Below, in pieces: positions 38,109-48,510 of a stretch of 57,930 nt of DNA (position 1 is the first letter of the stretch; the number at the start of each line of letters is the position of its first letter). The DNA comes from an uncultured Acidimicrobiaceae bacterium. GTDB taxonomy: Bacteria > Actinomycetota > Acidimicrobiia > Spongiisociales > UBA5794. Where the stretch lies: NCBI GenBank assembly GCA_947258985.1, contig CAMYKI010000014.1:1-57930 (forward strand). Direction: 5' to 3'. Made by a program: the position numbers and the translations under genes. The notes under the pieces were generated by a model. It searched no databases and was not told the origin of the DNA. It saw only the letters and a program-made list of their open reading frames with translations.

Positions 38109-38354
38109 ATGAAAGTCTGGATCGATCAGGATCTCTGCACCGGTGACGGCCTCTGCGAAGAAATCGCACCGGATGTGTTCGTCCTGCTCGACGACGGTCT
38201 TGCCTACGTCCGTGAGGGTGACAAGATCTTCGCCGCATCCGAAGGCAATTCTGAGGGAGCCGAGGGTCTCGCTGAGATACCCGACGGCCAGATGGACCTC
38301 GTGGTCGAATCTGCCGAAGAATGCCCGGGCGAGTGCATCTTCATCGAGCCGTGA
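38109..38354 (+). CDS. Small [3Fe-4S]-type ferredoxin
   Basis: An 81-residue single-cluster ferredoxin. The first motif is C-x5-C (CTGDGLC, residues 10-16), lacking the middle cysteine of a 4Fe-4S motif. The other ligand lies in the C-terminal ECPGECI. The pattern fits [3Fe-4S] ferredoxins that feed electrons to cytochromes P450 or similar enzymes. An insert of about 20 acidic residues sits in the middle. A GAAAGGGA ribosome site precedes the ATG. A homologue lies beside mpa in other actinobacteria. No P450 is in the window. Confidence 0.88.
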   Translation: MKVWIDQDLCTGDGLCEEIAPDVFVLLDDGLAYVREGDKIFAASEGNSEGAEGLAEIPDGQMDLVVESAEECPGECIFIEP

Positions 38355-38374
38355 GCCTGGCCTAACAACCCAAA

Positions 38375-39166
38375 CTATCTGTCGCCCGCAGGCTCCCGCT
38401 TGCGGGCGACTGTTATGAACCCCGTGTGTCCAATCATCCGGTGACTCGGCCTAACGGACCGCCCTTCAACGGCCCACTCTCGCATCATCATCTCAAATGT
38501 CATCACATCGAAGAATACATCGGCAGCGTCGATGGCGGCCCTGACTTCCTGAACCTGCGGGACAGTCGGCAGATAGCAGCAGAAGATGCCACCGGGAGCC
38601 AGCCGCTCCGCTGCGATCGGCACCGTGTGCCACGGTTCGGGCAGGTCCAGGACCACTCGATCCGGCCGGAGCTCCCGGAGACCTTCTTCAATTGCTCCCA
38701 CCCTCAGCTCGATCTGATTCGGCAACTCGTTGAAGAAGCCGCGAATGCGCTTCTCGGCCAGCTCGGCGTGGTCCTCGCGAACCTCGAACGAGATCACTTT
38801 TCCGTTTGCCCCGACCGCCCGCGCCAGCGCCATCGTCAGTGCACCCGAACCGGAACCCGCCTCGACAACGACGTTGCCGGGGTTTATGTCGGCCCATACA
38901 AGGATGGCTCCGCTGTCCTTCGGGTAAACGACGGCGGCGCCCCGTGGCATTTTCAGCGCAAAATCAGCGAGGCGGGGACGCACCGCGACAAGCGGCCGGC
39001 CCCGCGACGACTCGTGGGTTGTTCCCTCTTCAGCACCGATGATCTCGTCGTGGGGCAACAGGCCATGGTGGTGATGGAACTGTGCACCCGGGATCAGCTC
39101 GATCAGATATCGACGCCCCTTCTTATCGAACAGAAGGCAGGCATCTCCCGCGGCGAAGTCGGTCAT
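38375..39166 (-). CDS. trmI: tRNA (adenine-58-N1)-methyltransferase
   Basis: A 263-residue TrmI. The N-terminal beta domain (DACLLFDKKGRRYLIELIPGAQFHHHHGLLPHDEIIG) is followed by a Rossmann methyltransferase with SAM motif VVEAGSGSGALTMALARAVG, and DRVVLDLPEPWHTV as the catalytic-region motif. It makes m1A58 in the tRNA T loop, which stabilises tRNA. The same position near mpa is held by Rv2118c in Mycobacterium. A strong hairpin at 38381-38410 overlaps its last codons. Confidence 0.94.
   Translation of the reverse strand: MTDFAAGDACLLFDKKGRRYLIELIPGAQFHHHHGLLPHDEIIGAEEGTTHESSRGRPLVAVRPRLADFALKMPRGAAVVYPKDSGAILVWADINPGNVVVEAGSGSGALTMALARAVGANGKVISFEVREDHAELAEKRIRGFFNELPNQIELRVGAIEEGLRELRPDRVVLDLPEPWHTVPIAAERLAPGGIFCCYLPTVPQVQEVRAAIDAADVFFDVMTFEMMMREWAVEGRSVRPSHRMIGHTGFITVARKREPAGDR
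38381..38410. terminator. Perfect 10-bp hairpin shared by ferredoxin and trmI ends
   Basis: GTCGCCCGCA and TGCGGGCGAC pair perfectly around a 10-nt loop. It starts 26 bp after the ferredoxin stop and lies wholly inside the last codons of the convergent trmI gene, whose stop is at 38375. A T-rich TGTTATG follows on the plus side. It probably ends transcription from both sides. Confidence 0.65.
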
Positions 39167-39179
39167 AGGCTCCTGCCCG

Positions 39180-39278
39180 CTAGAAGAAGGTAGCCAGGGA
39201 TGCCACGACCGTCAGAATCATCGCGAGGACCACTACCCACACGACAACTTTGATGAACTGCTCACGTCTCCGAAACAT
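39180..39278 (-). CDS. Small single-pass membrane protein, 32 aa
   Basis: MFRRREQFIKVVVWVVVLAM... is a basic N-terminus followed by one hydrophobic helix ending in Phe-Phe, in the style of DUF4044-like mini membrane proteins. It lies 13 bp upstream of trmI and 8 bp downstream of the next small membrane gene, so it belongs to a run of four small membrane proteins that lead into trmI. Its function is unknown. Confidence 0.55.
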   Translation of the reverse strand: MFRRREQFIKVVVWVVVLAMILTVVASLATFF

Positions 39279-39286
39279 GCTTTACC

Positions 39287-39517
39287 TCACACAGGCCCAT
39301 CGCCGACGTCCGGTGCTACCTCACCGCGATACATGTTTATCCGGATTGTCTCGCCGTCGCGCAATTTCCTGCTGTAGACGAGCTTGTCTCGTCCGCCGAG
39401 CTTCCGAAAGAGGCCCCAGATCGTAATTGCCGTACCGAGGGCGGTGATGATCGGCTGTCCTTTGCGCGCTCCTCCGAAGAGTGACCGAACCCCGAAAGAG
39501 AAGAAGCGCTCGAACAT
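39287..39517 (-). CDS. Small hypothetical membrane-associated protein, 76 aa
   Basis: A basic N-terminal half with one weak hydrophobic stretch (IITALGTAITIWGLF, about residues 23-37), then a charged C-terminus (RDGETIRINMYRGEVAPD). It overlaps the next gene upstream by 1 nt and is followed by the 32-residue gene. I do not recognise a family. Its context in a tight cluster of small membrane proteins supports it being real. Confidence 0.6.
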   Translation of the reverse strand: MFERFFSFGVRSLFGGARKGQPIITALGTAITIWGLFRKLGGRDKLVYSRKLRDGETIRINMYRGEVAPDVGDGPV

Positions 39518-39714
39518 CAGACCCGGTATATCTCTACTCTTGCTCCGCCGGTCTTGCGACCGCGGCGCCTGCCGACGAGGAAGATGACGACCACGGCGAC
39601 CACTACCGCCACCGCTATCGCGGTCCCGGTTGTCTGTGCCTGACTCTTGGTCTCCTCGACTATCTCATCGATCTCACGGAGTTTTGCTTCGAGATCTGCT
39701 CGCTCAATAGCCAT
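39517..39714 (-). CDS. Small membrane protein with N-terminal coiled coil, 65 aa
   Basis: An N-terminal charged helix (MAIERADLEAKLREIDEIVEET) is followed by a strongly hydrophobic span (about residues 31-47, many Val/Ala) and a basic tail (GRRRGRKTGG). The layout resembles DUF3618-like or YtxH-like envelope proteins that accompany actinobacterial holin-X-like genes. It is packed 1 bp after the holin-X-like gene. Confidence 0.65.
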   Translation of the reverse strand: MAIERADLEAKLREIDEIVEETKSQAQTTGTAIAVAVVVAVVVIFLVGRRRGRKTGGARVEIYRV

Positions 39715-39715
39715 G

Positions 39716-40078
39716 TCATGCCTCCCCGGTGAGCAGCGGTTCTTCGAGTTCAGCGAGCGTGGGTGGTGGTGGCGGTGGTCCCCACTCCCGCTGTGCGATA
39801 GCGACGATCACTCCAATGATTGCGGCAAGCGCAAGTGCCCCGAGGATGTAGCCGAGAGCTTCCCAGTTGGGTCCTTCAGGTAGCAGGTAGATGATTCCCC
39901 GCGTGCCTGCGATCGCCAGCAGGATCCCGCCAATCGCAAAGAGGAATGACGCCGCGACCGTAAAGCCCGCGAAACGACCAAGGCGTTTTGCGGGTTCCAC
40001 CGTCTCTTGTCGGAGGTATTCCTTCGACAAGTCGACAAATTCGGTTACCAACTGCGGCAGTTCGCTAGGTCCGGCCAT
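39716..40078 (-). CDS. Holin-X-like (phage-holin superfamily) membrane protein
   Basis: A 120-residue protein with an amphipathic N-terminal helix (LPQLVTEFVDLSKEYLRQETVEPAKRLGRFAGF) and two transmembrane segments (about 48-68 and 78-95), ending in a proline-rich acidic tail. This matches the actinobacterial 'holin-X / DUF1469' families, which are housekeeping envelope proteins rather than phage lysis genes. It heads the four-gene run of small membrane proteins and diverges from the MFS gene over 165 bp. Confidence 0.7.
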   Translation of the reverse strand: MAGPSELPQLVTEFVDLSKEYLRQETVEPAKRLGRFAGFTVAASFLFAIGGILLAIAGTRGIIYLLPEGPNWEALGYILGALALAAIIGVIVAIAQREWGPPPPPPTLAELEEPLLTGEA

Positions 40079-40243
40079 TCCTGTCTCTCTTCCAACTCCG
40101 GAATCACACCGTACTCAACGCGAGGCTACCCGATTTTGCACGCCCGCACGGAATCGATCTCTCAGGCTCTGTGCGAGCGCTTCAGACCCGGGTACGCCGC
40201 GTGGCCTCACCAATGCAGCGAGCAGTCGGTATTATGCCCGGCG

Positions 40244-41533
40244 ATGCCCTTCGTCGAACCTCCCGATCTGAGCACCCTCCGCTACCTGAGCGGCAGCCAG
40301 CATCGGGCTCGACCGATCGTTTGGGGCCAAGCCATTTCTCTCCTGGGCGACTACGTGGCTTATGTCACGCTGCCGCTGTTCATGGTCTATCTCACCGGAC
40401 GCGGTCTCGACCTGGGACTTACCGCCGCCGCCGAGACATTGCCTACCTTGTTGTTTGGATTCACCGCGGGTGTCTACCTGGATCGCTTTGCGATCAAGCC
40501 GATCCTCATCGGCTCCGACCTGTTGCGTGCAGCCGTCTTTGTTCTTCTCTCCTTTGGCGCGGCCACCGACGCCGCCCTCCCCTGGATGGTGTTCCTGGCC
40601 GCATTTGTCGTGGGATCGCTGGCTACGTTCTTCAACAGCGGGCTGGAGGCAATGCTGCCATCGGTGGTCGCCGAAGAGCACCTCGTCGTCGTGAATTCGC
40701 ACCTGGCGCTAGCGCGCACCCTGGCCTTTGCTCTCGGCCCGGCCCTTGGTGGTGTTCTCATATCCGTCGGTGGAGGCTTTCCCGTTGCGTTCGCAGTCAA
40801 CGCCGCAACGTTCGTCATCTCGGCAGGCTTTCTCATTGGTGTCCGCGTCAGGCAACGAGTCGAAGCGACCCGTGGGGGGCCGTTTCTCGAGGAACTGCGC
40901 TCTGGGCTCGCGTTTCTGTGGGGACACCGTCAACTCCGCTGGGTGACTATCGGTGCGGCCGTAGCCAACCTCGTGTTTGCACCGCTCGAGGCCTTGTTGC
41001 CGCTCTTCATCCCCACATACCTGGAGGCAGCGCTCAATCCGCCATCCTTCCTCGAGTTCCTCTTTGCGGATGAAGCGCTCGTCGGTCTGTTCATCGGCCT
41101 CCAGGCCACCATCGGCAGCGTGATGATCTTCTTCGGGCCAAGACTCGCCAAGCGCGCCCACCTGGGCCGCATGTTCACCGCCGGCCTGGTGCTGTTCGGT
41201 GCCGGGTTTGCCATCATGGCGTTCAGCAAGAGCTTCTGGGGTGTTGTTCCCGCAGGTATCGGAGTCGGCGGCGTCGGCTACGCCAACATCGCCATCGTGA
41301 CAATGCGCCAGAGATTGTCGCCGCCCGAGATGTTGGGCCGGGTCGTCGCCGCCTCCCGCACAATCAGTTGGTCTCTCATTCCGCTGGGGGCTGCTCTTGG
41401 AGGAGCTCTGGCCGATGCCATAGGCCTGCTACCGGTTTACGCCTTCGGTGCCGCCGGGGTTCTCCTAACCGCGGCCGCGATTACACGAACCCCGGTATGG
41501 TCCGACCCGGGAGTGGCCCCCCGTCGTCGCTGA
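40244..41533 (+). CDS. MFS transporter (enterobactin-exporter/multidrug type)
   Basis: A 429-residue polytopic protein from the ATG at 40244 (MPFVEPPDLSTLRYLSGSQHRARPIVWGQ); the open frame extends upstream without conservation. About 12 hydrophobic spans are present with the family features LLGDYVAYVTLPLFMVYLTG, GVYLDRFAIKPILIGSDLLRA and MRQRLSPPEMLGRVVAASRT, typical of the EntS/MFS_3 group of exporters. The substrate is unknown. A DMT-family exporter gene follows 35 bp downstream, so the two may be cotranscribed. Confidence 0.88.
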   Translation: MPFVEPPDLSTLRYLSGSQHRARPIVWGQAISLLGDYVAYVTLPLFMVYLTGRGLDLGLTAAAETLPTLLFGFTAGVYLDRFAIKPILIGSDLLRAAVFVLLSFGAATDAALPWMVFLAAFVVGSLATFFNSGLEAMLPSVVAEEHLVVVNSHLALARTLAFALGPALGGVLISVGGGFPVAFAVNAATFVISAGFLIGVRVRQRVEATRGGPFLEELRSGLAFLWGHRQLRWVTIGAAVANLVFAPLEALLPLFIPTYLEAALNPPSFLEFLFADEALVGLFIGLQATIGSVMIFFGPRLAKRAHLGRMFTAGLVLFGAGFAIMAFSKSFWGVVPAGIGVGGVGYANIAIVTMRQRLSPPEMLGRVVAASRTISWSLIPLGAALGGALADAIGLLPVYAFGAAGVLLTAAAITRTPVWSDPGVAPRRR

Positions 41534-41568
41534 AGTGCAACCGACACCGGCCCGCAGATAACCGGCTG

Positions 41569-42498
41569 ATGAACACCAACAACACCAGCAGAAGCGCGTC
41601 CGTCATACGGACAGCGCGAGGCAGCAACCTTCAGTCGTTTGGCCCGGTCGAGTGGGCACTGCTGGCGGCGGTCGCTGCCGTGTGGGGATCTTCGTTCTTG
41701 TTCATCGCTGAAAGCCTCGAGTCGTTCGAACCCGCCTTCATCACCTCGGCCAGATTTGTCCTCGGGTTTCTCACACTCGCAGCCTTCCCTGCCGCACGTC
41801 GCGGTGTGGCACGGGCCGATTGGCCGGGGGTGATCGCCGTCGGTGTTGTGTGGATGGCGTTCCCGATGTATCTGTTTCCCGTTGCTCAGCAATGGATCTC
41901 CTCATCGCTCGCCGGCATGATCAACGGTGCAGTCCCTCTGTTTGCCGCTGCAATCGCCGCCGTATTGCTCAGGACGCGACCTCGCCGGATTCAGGTAATC
42001 GGTCTCCTTGTTGGCTTTGCCGGTGTCGTGCTGGTCTCGGCGCGGGGCGGCGCTACGACAGAGAACGGTTACGTCGGAGTCGCCCTGCTTCTGGTCGCCG
42101 TCATCTGCTACGGGCTTGGAGTGAATCTCGCCGTTCCGCTCCAGCAGCGATACGGCGCACTTCCCGTCCTGCTGCGCGCCCTTGGCGTCGCCGTCCTATT
42201 GACTCTGCCATTTGGGCTCACCGCCGTACCTGATGGCGCATCCGCTTCGAGTAGCGCTGCCTTACTGGCACTAGGGACGCTCGGGACAGGTCTCGCCTTC
42301 GTCGCCATGACCACCCTGGTCGGTCGCGCCGGCGCTACTAGGGGTGCAGTGGCGACATACTTCATTCCGCTTGTCGCCCTGGTTCTCGGCGTGACGTTCC
42401 GCAATGAGGACGCGCCGATCCTGTCGCTGCTGGGCGTCATCCTGATTCTGGTCGGTGCCTGGTTCACCAGCCGCAGTGAGCGGCCGTCGACAGCCTGA
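41569..42498 (+). CDS. EamA/DMT family exporter
   Basis: A 309-residue membrane protein from the ATG at 41569. Ten hydrophobic spans form two EamA repeats: the first with AVWGSSFLFIAESLESFEPAFITSARF, the second with ALLALGTLGTGLAFVAMTTLVGRAGATRGAVATYFIPLVALVLG. This is the RhaT/YdcZ-like drug/metabolite transporter family, which usually exports amino acids or metabolites. An earlier in-frame start at 41368 would overlap the MFS gene and is unlikely. It is followed by a 124-bp gap and lon. Confidence 0.88.
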   Translation: MNTNNTSRSASVIRTARGSNLQSFGPVEWALLAAVAAVWGSSFLFIAESLESFEPAFITSARFVLGFLTLAAFPAARRGVARADWPGVIAVGVVWMAFPMYLFPVAQQWISSSLAGMINGAVPLFAAAIAAVLLRTRPRRIQVIGLLVGFAGVVLVSARGGATTENGYVGVALLLVAVICYGLGVNLAVPLQQRYGALPVLLRALGVAVLLTLPFGLTAVPDGASASSSAALLALGTLGTGLAFVAMTTLVGRAGATRGAVATYFIPLVALVLGVTFRNEDAPILSLLGVILILVGAWFTSRSERPSTA

Positions 42499-42622
42499 CG
42501 CCGGTCGTCAATCTCCGCTGTGGATCATGCATAATATGAGTGCCTTACGCATAGATTTCTTACTAGTAGGGAATATCGCCCCGCAAACCGGGTTGTAATC
42601 GTTCCCGAGGCGAAAGGCCAGC

Positions 42623-44935
<2,313 letters not shown>

Positions 44936-45038
44936 GAACAATGAACAATGTCAGTTTGGCCTCGCAACCGCGTCTGTGACCGGGCGTTCATCGTGGCCGA
45001 GCGAGTCCGCACGCCATTTGTTCGGCAGTTCCCTAAAC
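44936..45038 (+). repeat. Copy B of the ~100-bp palindromic intergenic repeat
   Basis: This segment matches the minus strand of 8214-8318 almost throughout. Outer stem arms GAACAA (44943-44948) and TTGTTC (45018-45023) enclose about 80 nt. A GGCC / GGCC inner pairing remains. It fills the gap between lon and the convergent Rieske-ThDP gene and includes the latter's last Val codon and stop, just as copy A includes the Val-stop of ispH. Confidence 0.75.
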
Positions 45039-46982
45039 CCAGCGACCGGCTGTAGTGACCTCTACCAGCGACGGCCCATCGGCCTTCCGGAGTGCCGTCT
45101 CGAGTATCTGCTCGAGGTCATCTCCGGCTGTGACCTTGTAGCCGGTCCCTCCGCACAGTCTGGCGAACTCGGCGAAATCCGGGTTTACGAGCGAAGTCTG
45201 CCAAACCGGGCGCGTCGCGCCGACCTGCTCGCGGGATATCTTGGCCAGCTCATCGTTGTTGAGCACGATGTGCGTGATGTTCATGCCGTATTTGACTGCC
45301 GTTGTGAACTCGGCGAGATACTGGCCAAGACCCCCGTCGCCGCTGATGGATATCACTTTCCGCCTATCGCCTACGGCAGCCCAGGCGCCCAGAGCAGCCG
45401 GCAAGGCGAATCCGATGGAACCGAGGTAGCCGGACATGATCACGTCCTGTTCTCCGCTATTCACGAAGTAGTGACCAAAGGCGTAGGTGTTGTTTCCTAC
45501 GTCGACGGCAATCACGGCGTCTTCCGGGACCACAGCACTCAAAGCAGCAAATAGCCGGGCGGGGTGCATGCGGCCGGCTTCATCGACCATCTTGGACCTG
45601 CGCGTCTTCTCGGTGTCCCAACGTTGCCAACGAGCGGCCACGTCGGCACGCACCCCGGGTCGGTCGAACCGGGGCAGAGCTCGACCAAGGAGATCCAGAG
45701 TTCGGCCGATCTCTCCCCACAGCGGAACGTCGACAGGGTGAAAGCGGCCAAGAGCCATTCGATCGAAGTCCACCTGAATGGTCGGCTTCTTCGATGAGAT
45801 TCCGGTGTGATTGGAGAACGAAGCACCGAGAACCAAGAGGCAATCGCTCTTGCCCATGACCGCCGACGCCACCGGAATCCCTGATCGACCCAGCGTCCCG
45901 CAAGCCAGTGGGTGGTCCTCGGATACGGACCCCTTTGCCTTGAACGTCGTAACGATCGGCGCATCGATCCTCTCAGCGAGGGTGATGACTGCCTGTCGGT
46001 GGCTCCTGGCTCCGTTACCGACGATGATCACCGGGTGTTCGGCTCTGCCGAGCAACATGGCCGCCTGCTCGATCTCATCGGCTCCGGGAACAACGGCGGC
46101 CGGGGCAATGCGGCCCCGGCGGGGCTTGGCAGGCGGGTCGTCGGCGCCGGGCAGGTTCTGCACGTCGTCGGGGAAGATGAGATGGGCCACGTCGCGCTCC
46201 ACGACAGCGTGTTTGACTGCGAGAGCCATCAACTCGGATGCGTTCTCGGTCGCCAGAACGGTCTGACTGAAGGCACTCACCGCGGAGAATGCTTCGGCCG
46301 TCGGTATCTCCTGGAACGCCCCTGGACCGGTGACCTGAGTCTGCACCTGGCCGGTGAGGGCCAGGATGGGGGCACGATCCACCCGCGCATCCCACAAACC
46401 CGTGAGCAGGTTGGTGGCTCCGGGCCCGGCGATCGAGAAGCACGCGGCAGGCCTACCGGTGAGCTTGCCGTAGGCGGATGCGGCAAAGGCTGCGGCGCCT
46501 TCGTGGCGAATCCCGATGTACTGCAGGCGGCCGGCTTCTTCGGCGCGCCGCATTGCATCGGCCAGCCCCAGGTTGGAGTGTCCCACCATGCCGAAAACGG
46601 TATCGACATCCCACTCGGTCATGACGTCAACCACTTGATCCATCAAAGTCACACCGAGAGGCGGTTCTGGAAGCTGAAGATAGAGACCGTCGGACCGTTC
46701 CTCGAGCGGATAGACGGTGGCGACGTCGTCATACCCTTCGGGCGGTCGACCGGTGATCGGATCGTACTCGTATCCGTGCCATGGGCAGATCAGGCAGCCG
46801 TCTTCGATCTGCCCCTCTCCGAGTGGTCCGCCCTGGTGTGGACAATGGTTGTCGAGCGCTCCATAGCCCCGCTCAGTGCGGGTGACGCAGACCGCCCGAT
46901 CCGCGACCACCACGGTGGTTACCTCGCCCATCTCCAGATCGACATCCAGTCGATGCCATTCCCCGAATGCCAGTTTGGTCAC
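45033..46982 (-). CDS. Fusion of a Rieske [2Fe-2S] domain and a ThDP-dependent enzyme
   Basis: A 649-residue two-part protein. Residues 1-105 are a Rieske ferredoxin-like domain with both ligand boxes intact: C47-x-H49 (CPHQGG) and C66-x2-H69 (CPWHGYEY). Residues 112-649 are a full thiamine-diphosphate enzyme of the acetolactate synthase/pyruvate oxidase family. It has the catalytic Glu161 in IRHEGAAAFAASAYGKLTG, the central domain with GNGARSHRQAV, and the ThDP/Mg motif GDGGLGQYLAEF...NND. It probably decarboxylates a 2-oxo acid and passes electrons to the Rieske centre, so oxidase/dehydrogenase chemistry is more likely than acetolactate synthesis. No regulatory or second subunit is nearby. 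The substrate is unknown. Confidence 0.88.
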   Translation of the reverse strand: MTKLAFGEWHRLDVDLEMGEVTTVVVADRAVCVTRTERGYGALDNHCPHQGGPLGEGQIEDGCLICPWHGYEYDPITGRPPEGYDDVATVYPLEERSDGLYLQLPEPPLGVTLMDQVVDVMTEWDVDTVFGMVGHSNLGLADAMRRAEEAGRLQYIGIRHEGAAAFAASAYGKLTGRPAACFSIAGPGATNLLTGLWDARVDRAPILALTGQVQTQVTGPGAFQEIPTAEAFSAVSAFSQTVLATENASELMALAVKHAVVERDVAHLIFPDDVQNLPGADDPPAKPRRGRIAPAAVVPGADEIEQAAMLLGRAEHPVIIVGNGARSHRQAVITLAERIDAPIVTTFKAKGSVSEDHPLACGTLGRSGIPVASAVMGKSDCLLVLGASFSNHTGISSKKPTIQVDFDRMALGRFHPVDVPLWGEIGRTLDLLGRALPRFDRPGVRADVAARWQRWDTEKTRRSKMVDEAGRMHPARLFAALSAVVPEDAVIAVDVGNNTYAFGHYFVNSGEQDVIMSGYLGSIGFALPAALGAWAAVGDRRKVISISGDGGLGQYLAEFTTAVKYGMNITHIVLNNDELAKISREQVGATRPVWQTSLVNPDFAEFARLCGGTGYKVTAGDDLEQILETALRKADGPSLVEVTTAGRWV

Positions 46983-47045
46983 GGCGGTCCCTCTCTCGGA
47001 TGAAAGGAAGCCTACGCCGCCTTGCTCTGCGATTGGACGGTGTGG

Positions 47046-47174
47046 CTATCTAAAACCGCGCCGACCGCTGCGGCCGCTTGACTTGCCTCGTCCTCTGGCC
47101 AACCAGCCGATCAAAAAGCCGAAGACCACAGCAATGATGATCCACGCCATAATCTGGGCTGCGACGAACATCAT
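47046..47174 (-). CDS. Small single-pass membrane protein, 42 aa
   Basis: MMFVAAQIMAWIIIAVVFGF... is one hydrophobic span followed by a basic, Gly/Arg/Ser-rich tail (RGRGKSSGRSGRRGFR). It starts 6 bp after the stop of the OmpA-like gene, so it is probably cotranscribed and translated with it. Small partner membrane proteins are common in OmpATb-like operons. I do not recognise the family. Confidence 0.55.
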   Translation of the reverse strand: MMFVAAQIMAWIIIAVVFGFLIGWLARGRGKSSGRSGRRGFR

Positions 47175-47180
47175 CTCGCG

Positions 47181-48395
47181 CTACTCCCCGAGTGCCTTGA
47201 ACTCGATACGTCGATTGCGGGCCCTACCGTCCGCAGAGTCATTGGAGGCGATGGGCAGGTCTTCACCGTAGCCGACGACAATGAATCGGACGGGATCTTG
47301 CCCCTTGGCAACGAGGTAGTCGAAAGCGGTCTGGGCGCGGCGCTCACTGAGGTCCTGATTCTCCTCGGGTGTTCCCTGGTTGTCGGTATGGCCACCAATC
47401 TCTATCGGCACCGCCGGGAACTTCTCGAGCGCGGCGAGTATCTCGTCCAGGAGGGCGGTACCGACCGGAGTGAGGACGTCGCTGTTGAGCTGGAACTCAA
47501 CGACCTTGCCTTCGATGAGATCGTCGAGGTTCTCCTGCAGTTCCACGACCTCTGCTGCCGTGAATGCAGGCGCTTCGGGGATCGAAAGCCCGCTCACAAA
47601 CGCAAAGGTTGTCTCCCCGATGATGTCATCGATCGACTCACGGGCATCACGCCTTTGCTGGCGGGTCTCGTACACTCCCGTCACTTGAACCAGGCTCGCC
47701 CCCGGGTTGATGAAGATCTCTCCTTCGGGCAAACCCTCGGCTCCGAGGCGCACCAGGTTGATGATCTTGGAGAGCCAGTCGCGTTCGCTAGTCGCCCCTT
47801 CTTTTATCGTCAGGCCGGTCGCATCAACCCCGCGGGGGAACTGGTCCTCGAGCGCCGCGATCAGCGCATCACGATTCGCATCGTCCGAGATTTCCCCCGC
47901 CACCGTTGCCTGGCCGGCCGCCCAGGTGATGGTGATCGGTGCCGCGTCGATTCTCACCTCTCGAGCGTCGATGGGAGGCACCCATTCGAGCTCGGCAGTT
48001 ACCACTCCCATTCCTTCGATACGCTGTACCAGTTCCGGGATGGTTACGGTCATGTCCTCGTTGTCCACGGTTCCCCGCAGATGCACATCGACACCGGAGG
48101 CTTCCGCATCCACCTCTGTGATGTTACGGAACGCGGGATCCTCCTCGGCAGCGGCAATCACGATCGCATCAACGGTTCTCAGCGCCTCTGTTTCGAGGTG
48201 ACCCTCGACCGACTGCAGCCCAAAGAAGACCGCAAGGACAACGAGCAGGAATGTGCCCACCACTGTGACGGAGATGAACAGGCCCAATTCAACCAGCTGA
48301 GTATCGCTCGCCTGCCCGGGCATCGGGGGCATCCGCGTACCGGAACCGGCGTCGCCAATCTGCTGAAGGCGGTTGGAGATCTTCTTCTTAGCCAT
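47181..48395 (-). CDS. OmpA-family protein with membrane anchor and BON-like repeats
   Basis: A 404-residue protein. A basic, proline-rich N-terminus precedes one transmembrane helix (about residues 36-58), then two or three BON-like alpha/beta repeats (about 70-270, e.g. DAEASGVDVHLRGTVDNEDM and VTGVYETRQQRRDARESID). The C-terminal OmpA peptidoglycan-binding domain (295-404) has IEIGGHTDNQGTPEENQDLSERRAQTAFDYL and YGEDLPIASNDSADGRARNRRIEF. The architecture is that of mycobacterial OmpATb/ArfA. It would tie the membrane to peptidoglycan. Confidence 0.87.
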   Translation of the reverse strand: MAKKKISNRLQQIGDAGSGTRMPPMPGQASDTQLVELGLFISVTVVGTFLLVVLAVFFGLQSVEGHLETEALRTVDAIVIAAAEEDPAFRNITEVDAEASGVDVHLRGTVDNEDMTVTIPELVQRIEGMGVVTAELEWVPPIDAREVRIDAAPITITWAAGQATVAGEISDDANRDALIAALEDQFPRGVDATGLTIKEGATSERDWLSKIINLVRLGAEGLPEGEIFINPGASLVQVTGVYETRQQRRDARESIDDIIGETTFAFVSGLSIPEAPAFTAAEVVELQENLDDLIEGKVVEFQLNSDVLTPVGTALLDEILAALEKFPAVPIEIGGHTDNQGTPEENQDLSERRAQTAFDYLVAKGQDPVRFIVVGYGEDLPIASNDSADGRARNRRIEFKALGE

Positions 48396-48510
48396 GACTC
48401 TCTGGTTTGGGTTAAGGGCGTTATCGGCAGAGCCGGGGCGGAGGGTTACCGTTCTTATCGGCCGAACTAAGACAAAATGTTACCGGAGATCGCGATTTCT
48501 GCGACGAAGG

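Noticed and set aside
39716-40078. Holin-like gene as evidence for a prophage
   Set aside because: The holin-X-like family is a housekeeping actinobacterial envelope family, and no phage structural, lysis or replication genes are nearby.
45912-47003. Plus-strand open frame of 363 codons inside the Rieske-ThDP gene
   Set aside because: Antisense shadow with Gly/Arg-rich composition and no domain.
47298-48470. Plus-strand open frame of 390 codons inside the OmpA-like gene
   Set aside because: Antisense shadow; the OmpA and BON features on the minus strand are clear.
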